From Dehalococcoidia bacterium (GTDB taxonomy: Bacteria; Chloroflexota; Dehalococcoidia; UBA2979), in NCBI GenBank assembly GCA_003599735.1, contig QZJI01000011.1:1-41271 (forward strand): a stretch of DNA of 41,271 nucleotides, in the 5' to 3' direction. This document shows, piece after piece, positions 7,543 to 14,586 of the stretch (its first letter is position 1; every line of letters begins with the position of its first letter). A program made the translations under genes and the position numbers. The notes under the pieces were generated by a model. That model made no database searches. It saw nothing but the letters and a program-made list of their open reading frames with translations, and was not told where the DNA came from.

Positions 7543-9141
7543 ATGATCTTTGCTGAATCGTTGTCGAAGTCCTACGGGCGCGCACGTGTGTTGCGCGACG
7601 CTTCCTTCATCATTGGCGATGGTGAGCGCGTGGGGCTCGTTGGGCCGAACGGGGCCGGGAAGTCGACGATCCTCGAGATCGTGGCCGGCGAGGAAGAGCC
7701 TGACAGCGGCAAGGCCGGCTGGCGCGGCGGCGACATCGGCTTCCACCACCAGGAGGCGCGTCTCGTCCCCGAGCACACGCTGGTCGAGGAACTGTGGACC
7801 GCCTTCCCGGAGGCCCGTTCGATCGAACTCGACCTTGCCGTCGTCGCCGCCAAGATCGAGGCGGGCGACGGCGACCTCGACGCGCTGATCGAGGAGCAGA
7901 CAGCACTCTTTGAGCGGTTCGAGGCGCTTGATGGCTACCGCATCGACCAGCGAATCGGGCGCGTGCTGGACGGCCTCGGTTTCGCGGTCACAGATCGGGA
8001 GAAGCGCTGCGCTGACTTCTCCGGCGGTTGGCAGATGCGCGTCTCGCTTGCGAAGGTGCTGGTCCATCGTCCGCCTAACATTGTCTTGGACGAGCCGACG
8101 AACCATCTGGATATCGCCGCCCGCGACTGGCTCGCCCTCGAGCTCTGTGAGTACCGGGGCACGGTGCTGCTGGTCACGCACGACACCGAGTTTATGGACA
8201 TCGTCGCGACGCGCATCCTCGAACTGAAGGACGGCAGCATCACCTCGTACACGGGGAACTACACCGCGTACCAGCGCCAGAAGGCCGACCGCATCGCGCA
8301 GCAGGATCGCGCCGCCGCGCGCCAGGAACGGGAACTCGACAAGCAGACGAAGTTCATCGAGCGGTTCCGCTACAAGCAGACCAAGGCGACCGCGGTGCAG
8401 TCACGGATCAAGGCCGTCGAAAAGATCGAGCGGATCGAGCGTCCGAATGCCCGCGAGACGACGGTCTCGTTCCAGTTGCAGGCGACCGGGCGTACCGAGC
8501 GCGACCTGCTGGCGGTGACGAATGTGGCCCATGCCTACGGGACTCACGAGGTGCTTACGGACGTGACGCTGCATGTGGAGCGCGGCGACCGGGTCGTCCT
8601 CATCGGTCCCAACGGCAGTGGCAAGTCGACGTTGCTCAAGATCATCGCGCGTCGCCTCGATCCGACCGGTGGCAGCGTGCTGTGGTCGGACCGCGCCCGC
8701 CTGGGCTACTACGACCAGCACCAGGACGAGGCGCTGGAGACGGGCCGGAGCGTGATCGAGGAGGTCCGTTCCGTCGCGACGGACGAGCCGGATGAGCGGT
8801 TGCGGAACATCCTGGGCCGCTTCCTGTTCCGGGGCGACGATGTCTTTAAGCCGATTTCGGTGTTGTCTGGCGGCGAGCGCAGTCGCGTCGCGCTGGCGAA
8901 GTTCCTGATCGAGCCCTCGAACGTCCTCCTGCTGGACGAGCCGACGAACCACCTCGATGTGGGGACGCGACGTCAACTGTTGAATGCCCTGGAGGGCTAT
9001 GACGGCACGATCATCTGCGCCAGCCACGACGCCTCAATCCTCGAACGCGTCGCTACACGGGTGTACGAGGTGGACGGCGGTACGGCGGTCGAGCGCGAGG
9101 AAATGCGCCGTGAACTGCCGGCGATGAAGCGGTCTCGCTGA
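7543..9141 (+). CDS. ABC-F family ATP-binding protein
   Basis: A 532-residue protein with two ABC ATPase domains and no membrane segment, which defines ABC-F. These proteins bind the ribosomal E site and relieve stalled translation or protect the ribosome from antibiotics. Domain 1 has Walker A GPNGAGKST (34-42), signature FSGGW and Walker B with DEPTNHLDI. Domain 2 has GPNGSGKST, signature LSGGE and DEPTNHLDV. The basic, Gln-rich helical linker between them (about 240-300, with RAAARQERELDKQ) is the P-site tRNA-interacting motif. There is no C-terminal coiled-coil extension as in Uup. The subfamily cannot be fixed by eye. It ends 26 bases from the convergent SH3/3D gene, with a hairpin between. 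Confidence 0.93.
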   Translation: MIFAESLSKSYGRARVLRDASFIIGDGERVGLVGPNGAGKSTILEIVAGEEEPDSGKAGWRGGDIGFHHQEARLVPEHTLVEELWTAFPEARSIELDLAVVAAKIEAGDGDLDALIEEQTALFERFEALDGYRIDQRIGRVLDGLGFAVTDREKRCADFSGGWQMRVSLAKVLVHRPPNIVLDEPTNHLDIAARDWLALELCEYRGTVLLVTHDTEFMDIVATRILELKDGSITSYTGNYTAYQRQKADRIAQQDRAAARQERELDKQTKFIERFRYKQTKATAVQSRIKAVEKIERIERPNARETTVSFQLQATGRTERDLLAVTNVAHAYGTHEVLTDVTLHVERGDRVVLIGPNGSGKSTLLKIIARRLDPTGGSVLWSDRARLGYYDQHQDEALETGRSVIEEVRSVATDEPDERLRNILGRFLFRGDDVFKPISVLSGGERSRVALAKFLIEPSNVLLLDEPTNHLDVGTRRQLLNALEGYDGTIICASHDASILERVATRVYEVDGGTAVEREEMRRELPAMKRSR

Positions 9142-9144
9142 CCC

Positions 9145-9178
9145 TCGTCCCGGTTAGCCTCAGCCCCCTACGGGACGA
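9145..9178. terminator. Bidirectional terminator hairpin
   Basis: TCGTCCCG (9145-9152) pairs perfectly with CGGGACGA (9171-9178). It lies between the converging ABC-F and SH3/3D genes and overlaps the last codons of the latter. There is no T tract, so it may pause polymerase or protect 3' ends rather than terminate alone. Confidence 0.45.
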
Positions 9179-10454
9179 TGACGCGGATCTCCGCCGTCGT
9201 TCCCACGATGCGCCACCAGTCGCCACCTTCGTCTGAGTCCGCGAACCAGATATCACGGTGCCCCGCGGTCACCGCGCCACCGGTGTCTTTGCAGGTATAG
9301 ATGCGGTTCAGCGGGTCACCGGCGATGAGAAACCGCTGGCCCATGTACGAGGCGGCGCAGGACGCGGCGCCCGCGTGGACACGCTCCCCATTCGCCATGT
9401 AGCCGCAGAATCCGCCGCCGTCACCAGCCGAACCGTTCCGGGCCCCAGGCGTGCAGTAGTAAAAAGAAATCGCGGCTGGTCCGTAGGAGACCGTGTTTAG
9501 CCCGCTCGATGCCACCGGGGCGCCGGCGGCCGGCGTAACGGCGGTAACGCTCCGTTTCGCGAACACGACGCTGTCCGCGTTCAGGAGGCCAGTGCGGAGC
9601 GTGTTCGCGAACTCAGGCGCGCCGACGATGTGGCTCAACCATCGCTGGCTCGCCGTGTCCCACACGCTCACCGATTCCACGGCGAACCCTTGCGCTGAAA
9701 CGAACGCCGCGAGATCGCCTGTCCCTGCAATCCCCACTGCTGTACCGCCAGGGATGGGAGTGGCCAGCGCGGAGGGCGTCCCAGCCATTGTCGTGACAGG
9801 CACGGGGGCGGGGAGCGTCGTGGGGAGGTCGCCACGGCGCCGGATGAACACCACGGTTTCGGCCGGCAGGGAATCGTCTCCGATGGTGTTGACCGGTGAA
9901 CCGGGGATGTAGGTCATAAAGCGTCCGGTGGCTGCGTCGTATACCGAGAGCGAGGCCACCTCGAAAGGTTGGGCGGCGGCGACCGCGCGCGGGGTGACGA
10001 AGCTGACCAGGCCGACAGTGAGCCCCCCCGCTGGCGGTTCACGCAGGGGGAGCGTCGTGCTCACCCGGGTGGCGGCGACGCTGGGTGCCGGAGGGACGGG
10101 CGTCGTAGCGGCCGGCGCAGGGGGAGCACTCTCTTCGATCAGGTACTGCGAGGCGGCCCAGCCGATGACCTCGCCCCAACGGACGAGGATCCAGTCGAGG
10201 CCATCCGCGGAGGCCTGCTGTCCGGCACCGACCAGGCTGGAACCGTCCGGGATGCATCCAATTACGGTGCCGGAAAACCCGGCGTCGGCTCGAAGGCGCA
10301 GACAATCACCCTGTGCGCTGACACGCAGCCCGCTGGCTGCCTCAACGCCGCGTGCGCCTGAGGCGGAGACGGCGAGGAGGAACGCGGCGACAACAAAACC
10401 GGCGGTGATCCGCCCGCGGGAGAGTCCGAACAGGTGTGCGATTATTCTGGTCAT
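9168..10454 (-). CDS. Secreted SH3b and 3D-domain cell-wall protein
   Basis: A 428-residue exported protein. A signal peptide or anchor spans about residues 16-38. An SH3b domain follows (about 40-108, with CLRLRADAGFSGTVIGCIPDG and GWAASQYLIE). A Pro/Ala/Thr-rich linker leads to two copies of a repeat of about 60 residues, each with a SVxDxAxxRxxxxIxGxP core ending in VVFxxR or VVFAKR. The C-terminal part (about 330-428) has two to four cysteines and the 3D-type core KDTGGAVTAGHRDIWFAD, the double-psi barrel fold of MltA and related peptidoglycan lyases. It probably binds and perhaps cleaves peptidoglycan. The ATG at 10454 lies six bases after TACGGT, suggesting a leaderless mRNA. Confidence 0.8.
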   Translation of the reverse strand: MTRIIAHLFGLSRGRITAGFVVAAFLLAVSASGARGVEAASGLRVSAQGDCLRLRADAGFSGTVIGCIPDGSSLVGAGQQASADGLDWILVRWGEVIGWAASQYLIEESAPPAPAATTPVPPAPSVAATRVSTTLPLREPPAGGLTVGLVSFVTPRAVAAAQPFEVASLSVYDAATGRFMTYIPGSPVNTIGDDSLPAETVVFIRRRGDLPTTLPAPVPVTTMAGTPSALATPIPGGTAVGIAGTGDLAAFVSAQGFAVESVSVWDTASQRWLSHIVGAPEFANTLRTGLLNADSVVFAKRSVTAVTPAAGAPVASSGLNTVSYGPAAISFYYCTPGARNGSAGDGGGFCGYMANGERVHAGAASCAASYMGQRFLIAGDPLNRIYTCKDTGGAVTAGHRDIWFADSDEGGDWWRIVGTTAEIRVIVP

Positions 10455-10460
10455 GTTAAA

Positions 10461-10466
10461 ACCGTA
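10461..10466 (-). promoter_or_regulatory. Predicted -10 element (TACGGT), leaderless start
   Basis: On the minus strand TACGGT is followed by TTTAAC and then the ATG at 10454, a six-base gap. No ribosome-binding site is present. TTCCCA lies 17 bases upstream as a weak -35 candidate. Confidence 0.5.
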
Positions 10467-10525
10467 CCGGCATGTGTACTCGATGGGAACCCCGCGCGGG
10501 TCAAATGTGAGGACAACTTATCAAA

Positions 10526-10541
10526 ATTGCATAGACGCAAT
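10526..10541. repeat. Small dyad in AT-rich spacer upstream of tRNA-Phe
   Basis: ATTGC-N6-GCAAT forms an inverted repeat inside a locally AT-rich stretch (about 10500-10545) between the divergent SH3/3D gene and tRNA-Phe. It could be an operator. The arms are only five bases, so chance is quite possible. The rest of the 150-base spacer shows only a CCCCG-ATAG-CGGGG hairpin at about 10571-10584. Confidence 0.25.
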
Positions 10542-10605
10542 CGGGCCGCGCGAATCTGTTGTGGGCTTCCCCCCGATAGCGGGGTCGGATACGTTACGGG
10601 CCAAC

Positions 10606-10681
10606 GCCGAGGTAGCTCAGTTGGTAGAGCACGCGACTGAAAATCGCGGAGTCGCCGGTTCAAGTCCGGCCCTCGGCACCA
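10606..10681 (+). tRNA. tRNA-Phe (GAA)
   Basis: A complete cloverleaf of 76 bases with CCA encoded. The acceptor stem is GCCGAGG (10606-10612) with CCTCGGC (10671-10677). The D arm is GCTC/GAGC with AGTTGGTA loop, the anticodon stem CGCGA/TCGCG with loop CTGAAAA (anticodon GAA at 10639-10641), and the T arm GCCGG/CCGGC with TTCAAGT. The discriminator is A and CCA occupies 10679-10681. A -10-like TACGTT lies at 10590-10595. The next coding start is only 49 bases downstream with no clear terminator between. Confidence 0.97.
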
Positions 10682-10730
10682 GCCTTTCCTCGGCGTGCAC
10701 ATGCCGCTGAGGCCCACGGATGGACGGCGG

Positions 10731-11570
10731 ATGGCCCGCATCCTGGTAGCCGCCAGCAGTCCAGGCGCCGGCGCGACGACGGTCGCCGTCGGTCTTGCGC
10801 ATCGCCTCGCCTACGCCGGCCACGATGTTCGCATCGAACGGCTGTCGGGTGACGCCCGTGCTGCCGCGGACGCTGCTGTCTTCGCAGCCCTCGAGTTCTG
10901 CGCCTCTACCGGTACGCCGGTTGACGCTGGCGCCGTGCCGGACGGGGCAGTCGTGGTTATCGAAGCGCCCGTGGGTGCCGATGCGGCCGCGCTCGCGTCA
11001 CGCCTCGGCGCGAAGTGGGTTGTAGTGGATGACGGGACCGACACGCCCTCGGGCGCCACGCTCACGATCACGAACCGCGCCCGCAGGGGTGGGACGCGCA
11101 CGCTGCCGGAAGACCGGCTGCTCGCCGCCCCGACCGTGGGCCAGATCGCGGAGTCCGCGCGCGCCCGTGTCCTCGTCCGTTCGCAGGAAGGCGATCGGGC
11201 CGTGATCGAGCACGTTGTAATCGGTGCGATCTCGCACGACTCCGCGGACACGTATTTTGCGCGGTTCCCGCGCAAGGCGGTGGTGTGCCGCGCTGAGAAG
11301 ACCGATCTGGGTCTGGCCGCATTGCTGACGGGTGCGGAACTCCTCGTGCTTTCCGGGGGCAACGACCCCAGCCCGTACCTCCTCGACCGCGCCGGCGCGA
11401 GCCGTATAACCACCGTACTGCTTGCGCCGGAGGGCACCGTGGAGACCGTACGCGACATCGAGGGCCTCTATGGCACCGTCCCGTTCTCTCACGCCTCGAA
11501 AGTGGAGCGGGCCGGCGAATTGATCGCTGCTGCCCTGGACGACGCCTCGCTCGCCTCGCTGCTCGCTTAA
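10731..11570 (+). CDS. P-loop/DRTGG-domain protein (Pta N-terminus-like)
   Basis: A 279-residue protein. The N-terminal half looks like the dethiobiotin-synthetase/cobyrinate-synthase P-loop fold, but its loop is SSPGAGATT, without the usual Walker A lysine; the N-terminal domain of phosphotransacetylases is degenerate in the same way. The C-terminal half (about residues 155-265, containing AELLVLSGGNDPS, TTVLLAPEGTVETVRDIEGLYG and FSHASKVERAGELI) matches a DRTGG domain, a regulatory module found in Pta and some CBS proteins. No phosphotransacetylase catalytic domain follows. It probably senses a metabolite; function is unknown. The ATG at 10731 is chosen because the sequence before it is not protein-like and GGACGGCGG precedes it. 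It lies just after tRNA-Phe and may share its transcript. Confidence 0.72.
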   Translation: MARILVAASSPGAGATTVAVGLAHRLAYAGHDVRIERLSGDARAAADAAVFAALEFCASTGTPVDAGAVPDGAVVVIEAPVGADAAALASRLGAKWVVVDDGTDTPSGATLTITNRARRGGTRTLPEDRLLAAPTVGQIAESARARVLVRSQEGDRAVIEHVVIGAISHDSADTYFARFPRKAVVCRAEKTDLGLAALLTGAELLVLSGGNDPSPYLLDRAGASRITTVLLAPEGTVETVRDIEGLYGTVPFSHASKVERAGELIAAALDDASLASLLA

Positions 11571-11707
11571 CACCAACCGACGCTCCCCCATCAAATTTCC
11601 CGGGTTCACGGAGTGTCAGCGTTGACCCGAAGACGCTGTCTCCGCGCGGTAGGCTGCCCTCTGCTTGGTGCGCCCACCCCGCGTCAGGTTGGTTGAGGAA
11701 GGCTTTT

Positions 11708-12865
11708 ATGGCTTCAGTCCGCCTGCTGGTAGGGACTCGGAAAGGCGCATGGGTTTACACGGCGGACGCGGCACGCCGGACGTGGGCCGTCTCGAAGCCG
11801 ATGATGCCTGGCTGGAGTGTGTCCCATATGGCGGTGGACACCCGCCGCACGACGCCTCGGCTGCTCGCGGGCGGCGGGCACTGGGCGTGGGGGCCGTATG
11901 TCGCGCGCAGCGACGATGGGGGCGCGACATGGGATCAGCGCTCGACGGGCCTCGCGTTCCCGGCGGATATGGGCGTCACGGTAGGGTCGGTGTGGAACGT
12001 GCGCCCCGCGCTGGCCTCGCAGCCAGGGGTGATCTACGCCGGGACGCAGCCGGCTGGTCTGTTCCGCAGCACGGACTGGGGCGAGACCTGGGCTCCGGTC
12101 GAGGAGGTCAACCGCCATCCGTTCCGTCAGTTCTGGGGTGAGACCGGTGGCGGCGCCTCGACGCTCCACACGATCGAGATCCATCCGACCGATCCGCAGT
12201 GCATGTACATTTCGGTAGCGACTGGTGGCACGTACGTGACACGCGATGGCGGCAGCACGTGGGCCATCTGCTCGCACCGGGCGATCCCCACGAACCCGAT
12301 GCAGAAGCGGATGTGGGAAGAGTTCGCGGTGAACTACCCGCAGTTCGCCAACACGGAGTTCCCCGTGCCGCCCGGCGTCGACCCCGCCGCGGTGAACGAG
12401 ATGCACAAGATGCGCCTCGACCCCACGAACCCGAGGCGAATGTGGGCGCAGACGCATGTCGGGGTCTTCCGCACGGACGACGGCGGCGACCACTGGGACG
12501 ACGTCACGCAGGGCCTGCCCTCGTTCCACGGCTTCCCGATCGGGGTCTCGAAGAACGGCGACGGCGCCGCCTACGTCGTCCCGCTGACGTTCGAGGCGGA
12601 CAACTTCCGTGTGGTGGACGGTCAGTTCGCCGTCTACCGGACGCGTGACGGCGGCGCCTCCTGGACACGGCTGACCGAGGGCCTGCCCGGCCCGGACGAC
12701 TATCAGAGCGTCTACCGCGAGGGCATGGACACGGACGATGAGGGCGGGGTGTACGTGGGCACGACGAATGGCGCGGTGTACGCCTCTCCTGATGGGGGCG
12801 ACCACTGGCAGCGCCTGTCGGGGACGCTGCCGCCGATCGTCAGCGTGACGGTGGCGCGGTACTAG
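11708..12865 (+). CDS. Asp-box (BNR) beta-propeller protein
   Basis: A 385-residue protein with at least six Asp-box motifs (SxDxGxTW type): SDDGGATW, STDWGETW, TRDGGSTW, TDDGGDHW, TRDGGASW and SPDGGDHW. These mark the blades of a sialidase/VPS10-like propeller. Sialidase catalytic residues are not evident and no signal peptide is present, so it is probably an intracellular or non-classically located binding protein rather than a sialidase. Similar proteins are often annotated as exo-alpha-sialidase or glycosyl hydrolase without proof. The ATG at 11708 follows GAGGAAGG. A TAGGCT in the 137-base upstream spacer (near 11650) is a possible -10. Its stop codon overlaps that of the convergent SRPBCC gene by four bases (CTAG). 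Confidence 0.82.
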   Translation: MASVRLLVGTRKGAWVYTADAARRTWAVSKPMMPGWSVSHMAVDTRRTTPRLLAGGGHWAWGPYVARSDDGGATWDQRSTGLAFPADMGVTVGSVWNVRPALASQPGVIYAGTQPAGLFRSTDWGETWAPVEEVNRHPFRQFWGETGGGASTLHTIEIHPTDPQCMYISVATGGTYVTRDGGSTWAICSHRAIPTNPMQKRMWEEFAVNYPQFANTEFPVPPGVDPAAVNEMHKMRLDPTNPRRMWAQTHVGVFRTDDGGDHWDDVTQGLPSFHGFPIGVSKNGDGAAYVVPLTFEADNFRVVDGQFAVYRTRDGGASWTRLTEGLPGPDDYQSVYREGMDTDDEGGVYVGTTNGAVYASPDGGDHWQRLSGTLPPIVSVTVARY

Positions 12866-13395
12866 GCGTGATCCGAGGCGTGGCCGTCGAGAGTTTCGAC
12901 GTGCGCGGGCTCGCCGAATGACCGCGCAAGCCCCGTGAGGTAGCTGGTCACGCTTCGGTCGTGGCCGATGATGAATTTACTCACGGTGCGGAAGAGCGGA
13001 TGGTAGACTTCGCCGTCCTCGGTCACGGCGACCTCCGTCCCGCCGGGCGCCTGTTGAAGCGTCACTGTCCAGGTGCCGCCAAACATCCGGTTCGGCACCA
13101 CGCGGCGGACCAGCCGCGACGGCGACGTCAGTTCTACGGTCTCCAGCGCCAGGTCGCCCGCTTCTCGCCAGACCTCATGGCCGTTGAGGTCATTGAGGCG
13201 TACAGGACGCTTCACGTCCGGCCGCCAGGCGGCCTGGCTGGCGAAATCGGTGATGCGTGCCCAGATCAACTCGCGCGGCTGCTGGATCACGACCCGGCGC
13301 GACACGGTGTGATGCCGCGGCAGGAACAGGCCCACAGCCATGGGGGTGGCCGCGAGGAACATCAGGGCCGCCAGCAGGGAAAGGGGGAGGGCCAC
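12862..13395 (-). CDS. SRPBCC (START-like) family membrane-anchored protein
   Basis: A 177-residue protein. An N-terminal hydrophobic segment (about residues 2-24) anchors it or acts as a signal peptide. The rest is an SRPBCC helix-grip fold: the opening VSRRVVIQQPRELIWARITDF is the typical first strand and helix, and WTVTLQQAPGGTEVAVTEDGE matches the central strands. Such domains bind hydrophobic ligands; this one's ligand is unknown. It starts at a GTG after GAGGAG. It shares a symmetric promoter element with the divergent M50 protease gene and overlaps the propeller gene at the stop codons. Confidence 0.8.
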   Translation of the reverse strand: MALPLSLLAALMFLAATPMAVGLFLPRHHTVSRRVVIQQPRELIWARITDFASQAAWRPDVKRPVRLNDLNGHEVWREAGDLALETVELTSPSRLVRRVVPNRMFGGTWTVTLQQAPGGTEVAVTEDGEVYHPLFRTVSKFIIGHDRSVTSYLTGLARSFGEPAHVETLDGHASDHA

Positions 13396-13429
13396 GGCTA
13401 CTCCTCGGGGTGGGACGCGGCTGCCCTAC

Positions 13430-13436
13430 TATCGTA
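13430..13436. promoter_or_regulatory. Symmetric bidirectional -10 element (TATCGTA)
   Basis: TATCGTA has the form TANNNTA, so it reads TATCGT on the plus strand and TACGAT on the minus strand. Predicted starts are near 13442 (plus) and 13424 (minus), 18 bases apart. Both resulting leaders are short and contain a good Shine-Dalgarno site (GAGGA before 13465, GAGGAG before 13395). No matching -35 sequences are obvious. Confidence 0.5.
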
Positions 13437-13464
13437 ACCGGGTGTACCGGGACTGAGGATATAG

Positions 13465-14583
13465 ATGGACTTGAGCCAGGGCCTCGTGTTGGGCCGGATT
13501 CGCGGCATCGCCATCCGTGTGCATTGGTCGTGGCTCTTCGTCGTCGCGCTGCTCTCCTGGTCGCTGGCGAACGGCTACTTCAGCGAAGAGTTCGCCTGGA
13601 GCGCCCCGAAGCGCTGGGGTTGGGCGATTGGATGCGCCCTCTTCTTCTTCACCTCCGTCCTGCTGCACGAGCTCTCGCACGCGTTCGTCGCCCTGCATTA
13701 CCGGATGCGCGTCCCCTCCATCACGCTGTTCATCTTTGGCGGCGTCTCGAGCATCGAGGGGGAGATGCAGTCGCCAGGGCAGGAGTTCCGCGTTGCGATC
13801 GCGGGGCCGCTGCTGTCGTTAGTCCTCGGCATGACGCTCGCGACCGCCGGGATCCTGACAGGCGGAGACACGGGGAGCGTGATCGTCTACCTGGGGTTCG
13901 CGAACGTAACGCTGGGGATCTTCAACCTGCTGCCGGGATTCCCTCTAGACGGCGGGCGGGTGTTCCGCTCGGCGGCCTGGGCGAAGACGGGGGACCTCAC
14001 GAAGGCGACGCGCATCGCGGCGGCGCTGGGCACGGGGATCGCCTGGCTGCTGATCGCTGTGGGTGTCCTCTGGGTGCTGTTCATCAGTCTCGCGGGGGCC
14101 TGGTACATCTTAATTGGCTATTTCCTGAAGACGGCCTCGGAATCGGCGCTGGGGCAAGTGCTGGTGGACAAGATGCTGGCGCCGCTCAGCGTGCGGGACG
14201 TCATGCGCGATCCGCCAGAGCCCGTGGACGAAGGGACGCTGCTGTCGACCATCATCGACACGCGGGTGGTGTCGCGCGGCGAACGGTGCGTCCTGCTCTC
14301 CCACGGCGGCTCAGTCTCCGGCATCATCACCGTCACGGACCTCGCCCGCGTCCCTCGCGAACGCCTGGAGGCGACCCGAGCGTCCGAGGTGATGGTGGCG
14401 GCGGCGGACGTGGTCACGGTGACGCCCTCTACTTCGGTCAGCGAGGCGATGCGGCTGATGGTGGAGCGCGACCTCCACCAGTTGCCGGTGATCGAGGACG
14501 GGCGGCTGCTCGGCATCGTGGGCCGGGGCGACGTCCTTCAGCAAGTGGAGGCGCGACTGCGCTTCGGGCGGGTACCCCGCTAG
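13465..14583 (+). CDS. Site-2 protease family (M50) membrane metalloprotease with CBS pair
   Basis: A 372-residue intramembrane zinc protease. The zinc motif HELSH is at residues 68-72 and the distal aspartate is D162 in NLLPGFPLDGG, both complete. Membrane segments flank these (about 20-38, 53-75, 108-131, 136-156, 175-210). After the membrane core a tandem CBS module (about 240-365: LSVRDVMRD, SGIITVTDLAR, ASEVMVAA, HQLPVIEDGRLLGIVGRGDVL) probably binds an adenosyl ligand and regulates the enzyme. This is the SpoIVFB-like/Rip3-like architecture that cleaves membrane regulators. The ATG at 13465 follows GAGGATAT. The divergent neighbour is an SRPBCC protein under a shared promoter. The convergent UvrD stop is three bases away. 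Confidence 0.92.
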   Translation: MDLSQGLVLGRIRGIAIRVHWSWLFVVALLSWSLANGYFSEEFAWSAPKRWGWAIGCALFFFTSVLLHELSHAFVALHYRMRVPSITLFIFGGVSSIEGEMQSPGQEFRVAIAGPLLSLVLGMTLATAGILTGGDTGSVIVYLGFANVTLGIFNLLPGFPLDGGRVFRSAAWAKTGDLTKATRIAAALGTGIAWLLIAVGVLWVLFISLAGAWYILIGYFLKTASESALGQVLVDKMLAPLSVRDVMRDPPEPVDEGTLLSTIIDTRVVSRGERCVLLSHGGSVSGIITVTDLARVPRERLEATRASEVMVAAADVVTVTPSTSVSEAMRLMVERDLHQLPVIEDGRLLGIVGRGDVLQQVEARLRFGRVPR

Positions 14584-14586
14584 CGG

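Noticed and set aside
10606..10681. tRNA-Phe as an integration site for a mobile element, with the tyrosine recombinase at 40512 as integrase
   Set aside because: No duplicated tRNA 3' end is seen downstream, the recombinase is 30 kb away in a conserved chromosomal cluster and looks like Xer.
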